Below, piece by piece: positions 19,368-27,632 of a DNA stretch of 64,000 nucleotides. Below the pieces are notes generated by a model. The model was given only the letters and a program-made list of their open reading frames with translations. It searched no databases and was not told where the DNA came from. Within the stretch, counting starts at the first letter, position 1. Each line of letters begins with the position of its first letter. Origin of the DNA: Cloacibacterium caeni (GTDB lineage: Bacteria; Bacteroidota; Bacteroidia; Flavobacteriales; Weeksellaceae); assembly GCF_907163105.1 (NCBI RefSeq), contig NZ_OU015321.1, positions 1,875,001 to 1,939,000 of the forward strand, read 5' to 3'. The translations under genes and the position numbers were made by a program.

Positions 19368-20321
19368 ATGAAAGAAAAATATGCAATTGGTATCGATGTA
19401 GGTGGTACCAACACCAAATTCGGTATCGTAAATAAAAAAGGGGAAATTCTAGTTCAAGACAGAATTAAAACCAATGAACATGAAAATGTAGAAGCTTTTA
19501 TAGATGATTTAGCAGAAAAACTTAATCCTATGATTGAGCAATATGGTGGTCCAGAAGCATTCGTAGGAATAGGAATGGGCGCTCCTAATGCTAATTACTA
19601 TCAAGGAACTATAGAATATGCTGCCAACCTAAAATGGAAAGGCATTATTCCTATGGCTGAACTTCTAGAACAGAAATTTAAAATTCCAGCTAAATTAACG
19701 AATGATGCTAATGCTGCTGCAGTAGGAGAAATGCAATATGGTGCTGCTAAAGGAATGAAAAACTTTATCACCATTACTTTAGGAACTGGAGTAGGAAGCG
19801 GAATCATTATTGATGGAAAAATCGTTTTAGGACATAACGGTTTTGCGGGAGAATTAGGTCACGTAATTGTAAGAAATGGTGGTAGAGAGCACAAAGGAAC
19901 TGGACTTAAAGGTTCTTTAGAAGCTTATGCATCTGCAACAGGTGTAAGAGATACCGCTATTGAATTATTACAAGAAACTCAGCACTCTCCTAGTTTATTA
20001 GAAAATTATCCTATCAATGAATTGACCAGTGAAACCGTATTTAAATGCGCAGAACAAGGAGATTCTCTAGCCAATGAAGTTTTCGAATTTACAGGTCAAA
20101 TTTTAGGAGAAGCTTTAGCTACTTTCGTGCATTTTTCTGCACCAGAAGCCATTGTACTTTTCGGTGGATTAACCAAAGCTGGTGACCTTATCATGAAGCC
20201 AACCAGACAAGCTATGGAAGACAACTTATTACAAGTTTTCAAAAATAAAGTTAAAATTTTGTACAGTGACTTACAAGAAGCAGATGCTGCAATTCTTGGA
20301 GCAAGCGCTTTAGTATGGTAA
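19368..20321 (+). CDS. ROK-family sugar kinase (glucokinase-like) lacking zinc cysteines
   Basis: A 317-residue ROK-fold kinase. Visible are the ATP phosphate motif IGIDVGGTNTKFG at the N-terminus, the catalytic-aspartate motif LTNDANAAAVGE near 106-117, and FAGELGHVIV. Most ROK proteins follow this with a CxCGxxGCxE zinc site. Here the segment reads REHKGTGLKGSLEAYAS, with no cysteine at all, while SLEAYAS fits the expected alignment. The start ATG is 1 nt after the permease stop; a TTG at 19359 is less likely. The context predicts phosphorylation of the imported hexose. Confidence 0.88.
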   Translation: MKEKYAIGIDVGGTNTKFGIVNKKGEILVQDRIKTNEHENVEAFIDDLAEKLNPMIEQYGGPEAFVGIGMGAPNANYYQGTIEYAANLKWKGIIPMAELLEQKFKIPAKLTNDANAAAVGEMQYGAAKGMKNFITITLGTGVGSGIIIDGKIVLGHNGFAGELGHVIVRNGGREHKGTGLKGSLEAYASATGVRDTAIELLQETQHSPSLLENYPINELTSETVFKCAEQGDSLANEVFEFTGQILGEALATFVHFSAPEAIVLFGGLTKAGDLIMKPTRQAMEDNLLQVFKNKVKILYSDLQEADAAILGASALVW

Positions 20322-21352
20322 AATTTTTAAAAAATAAACAATCGTTATTTTGGGCAGGCTTATTGTTTGCCCAATTTCTTTTATTCTATATCTTTTCAAA
20401 AAACGAAATAATCGTTCAGCAATTCGCTGCTTTTTTTCAATTCAAAAAAGAAATTCAAAATGAACTTTTCTCTCATTTTATATTTTCTGTTGGAGATGTC
20501 TTTTATATTATTTTCATCTTTTTCTTTTTACTTTTTATTATCAAAAGCATTAAGGGTAGAAACTTTAGCGTTTTATTGATTATACTAAATATCTCTTATT
20601 TTATTTATCAAATTTCTTGGGGAATGCAGTATTTCCAAGGACCTCTTTATGACAAAAATAAAGTAGAAATCTCCACCAAAGAATTAGAAAAACTTACTTT
20701 AAAATACATAGCATTAACGAATCAAGAAAGAAAAAGAATTGAAACAAAGCATGTATTCAAAATTAAAAATATTGAAGTATTAAAGTCAAGCATACTTCAT
20801 TCTCAAAAATGCTTACCAGAAGAATATTATCCATTTAAAACGTCAAATATTGACAACTTTAAAGCGAGCTTATTTAATCCAATGATAAGCTATACCGGAA
20901 TTCTTGGCTATTACAATCCATTTACCACAGAATCACAGTATAATGTGGAGTTACCGCACACTTACATTCCTTTCACTTTGTCTCATGAAAGTGCGCATCA
21001 ATTAGGTTTTGCAAGGGAACAAGAAGCTAATTTTATAGGCTTTCTCATTTGTGAAAACTCTAACAATTCTGAACTCAAATACAGTGCTTATTTATATGCA
21101 ACTAAAAGTTTGGTAAACGCATTGCGAAATACTAACCCAGAGTTTGCTGCTCAAGCAACTTTATTCCTTTCTAAAGAAGTGAAAAGTGATTTAAAAAACG
21201 AGCAATTATTCAAAGAAAAAAATGATTCTTTTATTACCGAAATATTCTATTTCACCAATGATATTTTCCTAAAATCAAACCAACAAGAAGGAAGCGTTAC
21301 TTACTCTTATTTCATTGATTTACTTGTGTTACACGAACGAAGAAAGGCATAA
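20315..21352 (+). CDS. DUF3810-family membrane protein with HExxH motif
   Basis: A 345-residue protein with two to three N-terminal membrane segments (about 10-27, 48-75 and 80-100) and a soluble domain. A zinc-protease-like signature SHESAHQLGF (H224, E225, H228) is followed 6 residues later by a glutamate-rich EQEANFIGF, the pattern of gluzincin-type metallopeptidases. The match is to DUF3810, whose function is unknown. The ATG overlaps the kinase stop by 7 nt, so it is translated with the permease and kinase. Activity is inferred from the motif only. Confidence 0.85.
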   Translation: MVKFLKNKQSLFWAGLLFAQFLLFYIFSKNEIIVQQFAAFFQFKKEIQNELFSHFIFSVGDVFYIIFIFFFLLFIIKSIKGRNFSVLLIILNISYFIYQISWGMQYFQGPLYDKNKVEISTKELEKLTLKYIALTNQERKRIETKHVFKIKNIEVLKSSILHSQKCLPEEYYPFKTSNIDNFKASLFNPMISYTGILGYYNPFTTESQYNVELPHTYIPFTLSHESAHQLGFAREQEANFIGFLICENSNNSELKYSAYLYATKSLVNALRNTNPEFAAQATLFLSKEVKSDLKNEQLFKEKNDSFITEIFYFTNDIFLKSNQQEGSVTYSYFIDLLVLHERRKA

Positions 21353-21437
21353 AAAAAGAATCACATCCTAGGATGTGATTCTAAAAACACAAATGATGAA
21401 AAAAAATTTATTGCCTTCGAGCGATAGCTCATTGAAA
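21350..21437 (-). ncRNA. Candidate small RNA, about 85 nt
   Basis: On the minus strand TTTG (21471-21474), a 19-nt spacer and TACTTTTAC (21443-21451) form a near-consensus promoter. About 60 nt downstream begins the hairpin plus T7 terminator at 21350-21382. The implied transcript starts near 21437. It has a 5' hairpin (CTTTC-AAT-GAGC-TATC-GCTC-GAAGG), a U-rich single-stranded middle, and the terminator. It encodes no good protein, although a 23-codon frame from ATG 21430-21432 runs into the terminator stem. It could also be a leader peptide or a processed tRNA-Met trailer. Confidence 0.4.
21357..21382 (-). terminator. Minus-strand hairpin terminator
   Basis: A perfect 12-bp stem (AGAATCACATCC / GGATGTGATTCT, 2-nt loop). 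On the minus strand it is followed by seven Ts (21350-21356); on the plus strand it is followed by As. It therefore terminates minus-strand transcripts, although it lies right after the plus-strand DUF3810 gene. Confidence 0.75.
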
Positions 21438-21442
21438 GCGGT

Positions 21443-21474
21443 GTAAAAGTACATATTTCTTTTATACTAACAAA
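21443..21474 (-). promoter_or_regulatory. Promoter of the candidate small RNA
   Basis: Minus strand TTTG-N19-TACTTTTAC. It matches the -33/-7 consensus except for A in place of the last G. The same TACTTTT core occurs in the rRNA promoters at 1055-1063 and 1315-1323. Confidence 0.45.
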
Positions 21475-21662
21475 ATTTTTTACATCTTTTTTCAACTAAT
21501 TTTATCATTTATTCGTTATGAAGCATTAAGATTTTTATATTCACTAAAAATTGTAATAAAAGAAACTCTATGATAATTTTCAGTGTGAAAATTAGAGAAA
21601 TAATAATAATTTATAACCAAAAAAAAAGCAATAAATATTCTAGATATTTATTGCTTAACTTG

Positions 21663-21736
21663 TAGCGAAGACGGGATTTGAACCCGTGACCTTTGGGTTA
21701 TGAATCCAACGCTCTAACCACCTGAGCTACCTCGCC
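21663..21736 (-). tRNA. tRNA-Met (CAU), probably elongator
   Basis: The minus strand folds into a full cloverleaf: acceptor GGCGAGG paired with CTTCGCT, D-arm GCTCAGGTGGTTAGAGC, anticodon loop TTCATAA with CAU, T-arm ACGGG-TTCAAAT-CCCGT, discriminator A. The 1-72 pair is G-U and the anticodon stem lacks the three G-C pairs of initiators, which argues against the initiator. A lysidine-modified tRNA-Ile (CAU) cannot be excluded from sequence alone. CCA is not encoded. Confidence 0.95.
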
Positions 21737-21748
21737 GTTTTTCGTGGT

Positions 21749-21780
21749 GCAAATATATAAATAATTTTAAAGTCTACAAA
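21749..21780 (-). promoter_or_regulatory. Promoter of tRNA-Met
   Basis: Minus strand TTTG (21777-21780), 19-nt spacer, TATATTTGC (21749-21757): a perfect consensus 13 nt before the tRNA 5' end. It abuts the stop of the thioredoxin-like gene at 21781. Confidence 0.75.
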
Positions 21781-23070
21781 TTATTTTAGCTGTAATAATT
21801 CTAAAATTTCAGAAAAGTTATCTGGGTTAGCGATAATCTTATTCTTAGCATCTACGATATAGAAAGTTGGTGTTGCATGAACATTATAAGTATCTACATA
21901 ACTGCTGTACCAACCTTTGAGTTCTGTATCATTAATCCAAGGCAGCATTTTTACTTTATCTGAATAAGATTTCGCATCAGAATCTAAAGAAAGGCCTACT
22001 ACTTCTATATTTTTTTCTTTCAATTTATTATACTGAAGCACCATTTCGCCAATTTCTTTTTCGCAGTGAGAACAAGTAGAAGACCACAATATGATAATCT
22101 TTTTATCGGCTTTCACGTCGTGAAGAGATTTCACTTTAGTATTTACAGGATTTAAGAAAGTATTATTGGGAATAATCTTTCCAATTTCTGTATTCGCATT
22201 AGATTTTATAGTATTGGCTAATCTATCATTAATGGTACATTTTAAATTTTTAGCTTCTGTAAGATATTTTTCTTTTAAATCTTTAATACTGTAAACATTA
22301 AAAATTTCAATTAATTCCGAAAGTATTGTTTGTCCACGAGGCGTTTCTACATTTACTGCAGTAAGTAATTTATCTACTTCATCGCCTAAACTTGACCTGC
22401 TTGTATTGCTTAAAAAAACCATGAGAATAGGTTTGAGCAAAGAAGAAGTTTCTAAATAGTTTTGTGTATTATTTAAAAAAGAGATGATCTCATCGTTTGT
22501 AGGATTCTTTTTACCAACAGATTCTTGTAAAAAATTTTGATAGGTTTTGAAATAATAACTTAAGAAAGGATGCTTGTCCGAATCAAAAACAATGTCTGCA
22601 CTTAAGTTAGAAACTTCATTTTTTAGTGCAACACCAAAATCTGAGTTTTCTTTATAAAAATTTTGTATTTGATAGAGTGCTGGTAGAATTTGTTCTCTTT
22701 TTTTCTGTTGGTCTTGAATACTATAAAATATATTATTGACTTCGTCATAATAATCTATCTGCTGTACTTTATTATTTTTAACCGAAAACTTAAGGTCTAC
22801 ATTTTTATTCTCTGAAACCAGGTTTAAAGAAGTATTAGCCTGTGGAAAATAAACTTTTAATAATCCTAAATAGCTATTTTTAACCTGAAATAGCCAAGTA
22901 TTATTTTTTTTCTCGGCTTTGTCAATTAAAATATCTTTAGAGCCATTGACAATATAAAGATAAGCTTCATTAAATGAAAAATCTTTTGGAGATTCTACCT
23001 TAATGGTAAACTGAGCTGAAGCAAAATAACTTAGTAATAAAAGTGTGGTTTGTAACAGTTTTCTTTTCAT
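21781..23070 (-). CDS. Exported TlpA-like thioredoxin-fold protein
   Basis: A 429-residue protein with a signal peptide ending SYFASAQ near residue 20. An N-terminal beta-rich domain and a helical middle (about 110-290) precede a C-terminal thioredoxin/AhpC-TSA domain. The redox motif is CSHC near residues 333-336 in WSSTCSHCEKE, followed by the cis-proline region HATPTFYIVD. Such proteins reduce or isomerise disulfides in the periplasm of Bacteroidota; the partner is unknown. The gene is alone on the minus strand, bounded upstream by the terminator of the next operon. Confidence 0.9.
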   Translation of the reverse strand: MKRKLLQTTLLLLSYFASAQFTIKVESPKDFSFNEAYLYIVNGSKDILIDKAEKKNNTWLFQVKNSYLGLLKVYFPQANTSLNLVSENKNVDLKFSVKNNKVQQIDYYDEVNNIFYSIQDQQKKREQILPALYQIQNFYKENSDFGVALKNEVSNLSADIVFDSDKHPFLSYYFKTYQNFLQESVGKKNPTNDEIISFLNNTQNYLETSSLLKPILMVFLSNTSRSSLGDEVDKLLTAVNVETPRGQTILSELIEIFNVYSIKDLKEKYLTEAKNLKCTINDRLANTIKSNANTEIGKIIPNNTFLNPVNTKVKSLHDVKADKKIIILWSSTCSHCEKEIGEMVLQYNKLKEKNIEVVGLSLDSDAKSYSDKVKMLPWINDTELKGWYSSYVDTYNVHATPTFYIVDAKNKIIANPDNFSEILELLQLK

Positions 23071-23083
23071 GCAATAAAGATAA

Positions 23084-23112
23084 AAAAAAACTCACGAGTA
23101 GTGAGTTTTTTT
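23084..23112 (-). terminator. Hairpin terminator of the T9SS/PID-CTERM operon
   Basis: Stem AAAAACTCAC / GTGAGTTTTT with a 5-nt loop (GAGTA) and long A/T runs on both sides. It follows the small gene ending at 23119 in the minus direction. Confidence 0.8.
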
Positions 23113-23118
23113 TACATT

Positions 23119-23325
23119 TTATATATTATTCATTTTTAATTTTCTGTGCGTATAAGCAATTACAAATAATGCCACTAAAAGTAATACAACAATGTAATTA
23201 TCAATCGGAGTTGCAGGACCTCCAATATCTCCAGACTCCGGTTCTGGCGGAGGTGGTGGAACAACTTGGGCCAAAGCTAGCATGGTACCAAGAAAAAAGC
23301 TAAAGCTTATAAATAATTTTTTCAT
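23119..23325 (-). CDS. Small exported protein with PID-CTERM-like sorting tail
   Basis: A 68-residue protein starting MKKLFISFSFFLGTMLALAQ, a signal peptide. A short proline/glycine linker (VVPPPPPEPESGDIGG) leads to PATPIDNYIVVLLLVALFVIAY and a basic tail THRKLK. Pro-Ile-Asp followed by a membrane segment and basic residues is the layout of PID-CTERM protein-sorting signals in Bacteroidota. Almost nothing lies between the signal and the sorting tail, so the mature protein is essentially a membrane anchor. It lies 23 bp after the T9SS-sorted protein gene and is probably co-transcribed. Confidence 0.7.
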   Translation of the reverse strand: MKKLFISFSFFLGTMLALAQVVPPPPPEPESGDIGGPATPIDNYIVVLLLVALFVIAYTHRKLKMNNI

Positions 23326-23348
23326 TGTGCTTCTCATGACTTGTGTTT

Positions 23349-25319
23349 TTATTTTATTACTTTCTTGGTTACTATTTCTCCATCATTAGACTTAATTTTT
23401 ACGATATAAACTCCATTAGTAACATTATCTAAAGGTAGTTTATAATCATCATATGTAGAAACTTTTTTTGCAGAATGTAATAATTGACCTACAGAAGAAT
23501 AAACTTCTATATCTGCTTGTTTCCAATTTTTATTAAATCTTACTACATATCCTTGATCTTTTTTAGCTACTATAGTTTGTCCTTTTAAAAGTTCAGAAGT
23601 ACCAAGAACTCCTGCTGGTTGTTCATAGAATAAACCGTAAGTAAAGTTGGTATTCGCTAAAGAAAATGTATCGCCACTTTTAATTTTGGTTAATGTACCA
23701 TTGTTACTGTAATAAAAAGATTTTCCGTTTGATAAATTTCCTTTATCTTCCACCAATTTACCTCCTTCAATTAGGAAGAATTTTAATTTAGCCGCATTCG
23801 CATTATTAACAACCAAAGGAATTTCTTTTCCTGAAAAATCTACTTCATTTGCTTCATTGATAAATAAATTATAATTAGCATTTACATCTGCACCTCCAGA
23901 AACTTGTTCTTCCTTAGTGTAAATAGAAGTAGAACCTGTAGTAGCTTGCATTCTAGCATTTTCAGGAGAGAATCCAGAAACTGCTTCATTATTTACTATA
24001 TAAAATGTTCTTCCTATTTCAGTATCATTAGCATCATACAATACTACACCTAACTGCTTGGTAACTACTGGTGCATTACTTACTCTAGCGGTTACAGAAT
24101 AAGGAGTAGCTTCAGGTCTTGCTGTTTGAGCAAATCTTCTTGTTTTTGAAAATTTTAAAGTTTGAGAAGTATTGTCTGATAGCTTAATCATAAATTCTTG
24201 CATAGGCTTTATTACCAAATCATTTGCAAGACCTCCGTTTACATTTCCTGCAGAGTCAAAAGTTCTAACAACTGCTGAAGTAGAAGTATAAGTAGACCCA
24301 GCTGGAAAAGAATTTTCTATACCAGACGTATAATAAGAGATACCATTTAAATTAGAAATCGCATTTTCATCATCAGTTGCTGCAGTTCCTTTTTTCACTA
24401 ATGATAAATCTATATTAGTTAAATAAGGATTCCCATGCTGATAAAGATTTTTACCATAATCGGCACTCCATTTTGTGGTTACAAAAGGATCATCTACATA
24501 AGTGTTATAAATCTCATTATATGCATTTCTTGCAGCACCATTTGTTCCAAAACTTCCACTGAAAGCTCCCGCAAGTGTAACTTCTGTATCTGCAGTATTT
24601 AAATCAGACACTGGAACTCCTTTGAAGATTTTTTTCATAGAGTTCGCTGAGTATAAATCAGATGCACTAGAAGGTACATATCCTTGCAGATTTGCATTTG
24701 GATTTTCTGCAACTAACGTTGGATTCCAAACTTCGGTTCCGTCATACAATCTTCTAGACAAGATGTAATAATCTGTTGGTTTTCCTACTACAGTTGGAGT
24801 AAGAGTAGTAGTTAATTGATCAAAAGCAGCGGTGGTATTATTCCATTTAAAAACTGATCTTTTATTAAATCTGCCTGTTACAGTTAAGGCAGAATTAGCC
24901 ACATTAATATGTGGTAATGAAGCTTGTAAATCAGTAATTGAATAATTATAGAAAGGAAGTGCAACTTGCTGTCTTCCTGTATTTCCGTGTTTTACATCTA
25001 CATATTCTTTGTTTACCTTACCTGTAATATTGGCTTGAGGCATACCTTTAATATACAATTGACCATAAACAGAAGGAGAAGAATATTGTAAACGAAAATC
25101 AGCAGTTGGAGCAACTTCAAAACTTTGAGAAGGGGTAACGACCATAAAGTCTCCTATGGTATTTACTTTAGCGTTTCCATCAAGTTTTACACCACCTCCA
25201 CTGTAAACCAATGCCTTATCCTGAATATGGACCAAAGCACCGTTTCCTACGTAAGTAAGCTGTGCATTCAAGAATGTGCACACTCCTACCAAAGATAATG
25301 TGAGTAAATTTTTTTTCAT
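23349..25319 (-). CDS. Secreted surface protein with T9SS type A sorting domain
   Basis: A 656-residue exported protein: signal peptide (to about residue 19, CTFLNAQ), a large beta-rich passenger with many Asn/Thr/Ser, and a C-terminal domain of about 75 residues. That domain (YVVRFNKNWKQADIEVYSS, GQLLHSAKK, then NGVYIVKIKS and KKVIK) matches the T9SS type A sorting signal. The protein should cross the outer membrane through SprA (encoded at 2374-9393) and be anchored or released. The passenger shows no enzyme motif I recognise; an adhesin-like role is possible. It is followed by the PID-CTERM gene. Confidence 0.9.
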   Translation of the reverse strand: MKKNLLTLSLVGVCTFLNAQLTYVGNGALVHIQDKALVYSGGGVKLDGNAKVNTIGDFMVVTPSQSFEVAPTADFRLQYSSPSVYGQLYIKGMPQANITGKVNKEYVDVKHGNTGRQQVALPFYNYSITDLQASLPHINVANSALTVTGRFNKRSVFKWNNTTAAFDQLTTTLTPTVVGKPTDYYILSRRLYDGTEVWNPTLVAENPNANLQGYVPSSASDLYSANSMKKIFKGVPVSDLNTADTEVTLAGAFSGSFGTNGAARNAYNEIYNTYVDDPFVTTKWSADYGKNLYQHGNPYLTNIDLSLVKKGTAATDDENAISNLNGISYYTSGIENSFPAGSTYTSTSAVVRTFDSAGNVNGGLANDLVIKPMQEFMIKLSDNTSQTLKFSKTRRFAQTARPEATPYSVTARVSNAPVVTKQLGVVLYDANDTEIGRTFYIVNNEAVSGFSPENARMQATTGSTSIYTKEEQVSGGADVNANYNLFINEANEVDFSGKEIPLVVNNANAAKLKFFLIEGGKLVEDKGNLSNGKSFYYSNNGTLTKIKSGDTFSLANTNFTYGLFYEQPAGVLGTSELLKGQTIVAKKDQGYVVRFNKNWKQADIEVYSSVGQLLHSAKKVSTYDDYKLPLDNVTNGVYIVKIKSNDGEIVTKKVIK

Positions 25320-25361
25320 TTGTTTGTGTTTTTCAAGAATTTATACAACTCTTTGAATGTA

Positions 25362-25392
25362 CAAATATAGCAATTTTATATTAAAAGACAAA
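25362..25392 (-). promoter_or_regulatory. Promoter of the T9SS-sorted protein operon
   Basis: Minus strand TTTG (25389-25392), 19-nt spacer, TATATTTG (25362-25369). This is a full consensus, 42 nt before the ATG at 25317-25319. Confidence 0.7.
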
Positions 25393-25395
25393 AAT

Positions 25396-26580
25396 TTATA
25401 CAAAAATATCCTCATTATCAACGAGTAAGTCTTTTTCTATTTCATCAATTTTGTACATATAATCCTCTAGGACCTTTTCCGTAGTCCCTCTAAGACCTCT
25501 TGCTCCTAACCCCTTGTCAATGGTATAGTCTACAATTTTTTCAAGAGCTTGATCCGTAAATGCAAGTTTTATGCCGTCTAACCTAAAAAGCTCAATAAAT
25601 TGATTAATAATTGAATTTTTAGGCTCTGTAAGGATTCTAAGCATTGTTTCTTTGGTCAGCTTATCCAAATGAGTAACAATAGGAAATCTACCTAACAATT
25701 CAGGAATAAGCCCAAAACTTCTTAAATCTGTAGCATTTAATTTTTCTAAAATATAGCTTTCTTCTTCTACTTTAGAATGTTTATCTGTACTGAAACCTAT
25801 CGCTTGCTTATTGAGTCTTCTCTCGATGATTTCTTTAATTCCATCAAATGCTCCACCTGCAATAAACAAAATATTTTGAGTGTTTACTTGAATGTATTTT
25901 TGGTCAGGATGTTTTCTTCCTCCTTGAGGTGGAACATTTACAATACTTCCTTCTAGAAGTTTCAATAAACCTTGTTGAACCCCTTCACCAGAAACATCTC
26001 TGGTAATGCTTGGGTTATCTGATTTTCTAGCAATTTTATCTATTTCATCAATAAAAACAATTCCTTTTTCCGCCTTTTCTACATCATAATCTGCCACCAT
26101 TAAAAGTCTAGACAAAATACTTTCTACATCTTCTCCTACGTAACCAGCTTCTGTTAAAATGGTAGCATCTACAATACAAAACGGAACGTTTAATTGCTTA
26201 GCAATGGTTTTTGCCAAAAGTGTTTTCCCTGTTCCTGTTTCGCCCACCATAATTATGTTAGACTTTTCTATTTCTACAGATTTATTTTCGTCTTTATTAT
26301 GAAGAAGTCTTTTATAATGGTTATAAACTGCAATAGATAATTGTTTTTTGGCTTGATCTTGACCAATTACATATTCGTCTAGAAATTCTTTAATTTCTCT
26401 AGGTTTTTTAAGTTCTTCAATCGAGGTAGCTGGCGAAAACTCTTCTTCATGTACACTTTCTTTTACAATAGCATGCGCTTGTTCTACACAGTTTTCACAG
26501 ATAAATCCATTTTGTCCTGAGATTAAAATTTCAACTTCAGATTTTTTTCTTCCGCAAAATGAGCATTGATTAGGATTCAT
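25396..26580 (-). CDS. clpX: ATP-dependent Clp protease ATP-binding subunit ClpX
   Basis: ClpX is the AAA+ unfoldase that feeds substrates to ClpP. The 394 residues show an N-terminal C4 zinc finger (CSFCGRKK ... CENC, residues 6-33), Walker A GETGTGKTLLAK near 112-123, Walker B FIDEIDKIARK and the sensor-2 domain GARGLRG. The substrate-gripping pore loop GYVGEDVE is present. Length is near the family norm (about 410). clpP is not adjacent. A terminator hairpin separates it from the upstream greA-HIT pair. Confidence 0.97.
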   Translation of the reverse strand: MNPNQCSFCGRKKSEVEILISGQNGFICENCVEQAHAIVKESVHEEEFSPATSIEELKKPREIKEFLDEYVIGQDQAKKQLSIAVYNHYKRLLHNKDENKSVEIEKSNIIMVGETGTGKTLLAKTIAKQLNVPFCIVDATILTEAGYVGEDVESILSRLLMVADYDVEKAEKGIVFIDEIDKIARKSDNPSITRDVSGEGVQQGLLKLLEGSIVNVPPQGGRKHPDQKYIQVNTQNILFIAGGAFDGIKEIIERRLNKQAIGFSTDKHSKVEEESYILEKLNATDLRSFGLIPELLGRFPIVTHLDKLTKETMLRILTEPKNSIINQFIELFRLDGIKLAFTDQALEKIVDYTIDKGLGARGLRGTTEKVLEDYMYKIDEIEKDLLVDNEDIFV

Positions 26581-26592
26581 TCTTTTTATTTT

Positions 26593-26627
26593 TGAAAAAA
26601 CTCAAACTTCGCTATGAAATTTGAGTT
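26593..26627 (-). terminator. Hairpin terminator after greA-HIT
   Basis: Minus strand stem AACTCAAA / TTTGAGTT around an 13-nt loop, followed by a T-run. It lies between the HIT gene stop (26636) and the clpX start (26580). Confidence 0.65.
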
Positions 26628-26635
26628 AATATATT

Positions 26636-27025
26636 TTAAGAGTTAATTATTTTATTTTGAATTTCTTGATATTCTTCTGGTGAAAGTTTCAGCCTTTCGT
26701 TTCCAAAATTAAGGTCTTGCATGGTGTTCATAGGAACCAAATGAATGTGCGCATGAGGAACTTCTAATCCTATCACAGCCACTCCCACCCTTACACATGG
26801 CATCGCTGCTCCAACTTTTTTGGCTACTTGTTGAGCAAATCCCCAAAGATTTTTAAAATCTTCTGATTCTAAATCAAAGATTAAGTCTACCTCTTTCTTT
26901 GGAATCACAAGAGTATGACCTTTTGCTAATGGCATCACATCTAAAAAAGCCAAATAATTTTCGTCTTCAGCGATTTTGTAGCAAGGGATTTCTCCGTTTA
27001 CAATTTTGGTGAATATAGAACTCAT
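26636..27025 (-). CDS. HIT-family nucleotide hydrolase
   Basis: A 129-residue histidine-triad protein. The HxHxHxx signature reads HAHIHLVP near residues 94-101, and the N-terminal SIFTKIVNGEIPCYKIAEDE is typical of the Hint/PKCI branch. Family members hydrolyse nucleoside phosphoramidates; the in vivo substrate is unknown. It lies 25 bp downstream of greA on the same strand, a frequent pairing in Bacteroidota. Confidence 0.92.
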   Translation of the reverse strand: MSSIFTKIVNGEIPCYKIAEDENYLAFLDVMPLAKGHTLVIPKKEVDLIFDLESEDFKNLWGFAQQVAKKVGAAMPCVRVGVAVIGLEVPHAHIHLVPMNTMQDLNFGNERLKLSPEEYQEIQNKIINS

Positions 27026-27050
27026 AATTTGTAATTTTTAAAGATTAAAA

Positions 27051-27530
27051 TTACAATGAAATTTCTAAAACTTCAAAAGAAAGTTTATTTCCATTTGGTA
27101 ATACAATTTCTGCAGTTTCGCCTACAGCTTTACCTAATAATCCTTTTGCAATAGGAGTATTTACAGAAATTCTTCCTGCCTTAATATCCGATTCATTATC
27201 TGGAACCAATGTAAATTTTTGTTCTTGTTTGGTCGCATTATTTTTAAGACGAACAGTACAAAGAATAGAAACTTTAGAAGTGTCTAATTGACTTTCGTCA
27301 ATCACTTTAGAGTTTGCGATAGTATCTTTAATTTTAGAGATTTTCATTTCTAGCAAACCTTGCGCTTCTTTCGCGGCGTCATATTCTGCATTTTCAGATA
27401 AATCTCCTTTATCTCTTGCTTCTGCGATTTGTTGAGTAATTTTAGGTCTTTCTATGCTTTCGAGTAGTTCTAACTCTGCCTTCATTTTTTCCAAACCTTC
27501 TTTGGTTACATAATTCATTACTTTACTCAT
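27051..27530 (-). CDS. greA: Transcription elongation factor GreA
   Basis: GreA rescues backtracked RNA polymerase by stimulating transcript cleavage. The 159 residues contain the N-terminal coiled coil with the acidic tip motif (RDKGDLSENAEYDAAKE, near 40-56) and the C-terminal FKBP-like domain (about 85-159, PIAKGLLGKAVGE). The start may be ATG 27530 or the ATG four codons later (MNYVTKEG). It is followed by the HIT gene. Confidence 0.97.
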   Translation of the reverse strand: MSKVMNYVTKEGLEKMKAELELLESIERPKITQQIAEARDKGDLSENAEYDAAKEAQGLLEMKISKIKDTIANSKVIDESQLDTSKVSILCTVRLKNNATKQEQKFTLVPDNESDIKAGRISVNTPIAKGLLGKAVGETAEIVLPNGNKLSFEVLEISL

Positions 27531-27632
27531 ATCTGGTTATTTTGCGTTAATGTTAATATAAAAAAATAATCCGACCTTTGCCGGACAATATTTATTAAAA
27601 ATTCGAGTTACAAAGATATGATTAATTTTAAT

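Noticed and set aside
21663-21736. tRNA-Met as the initiator
   Set aside because: It has a G-U 1-72 pair rather than the initiator mismatch and lacks three G-C pairs in the anticodon stem.
23350-23700. T9SS C-terminal region as a separate gene
   Set aside because: It is the continuous end of the 656-residue frame.
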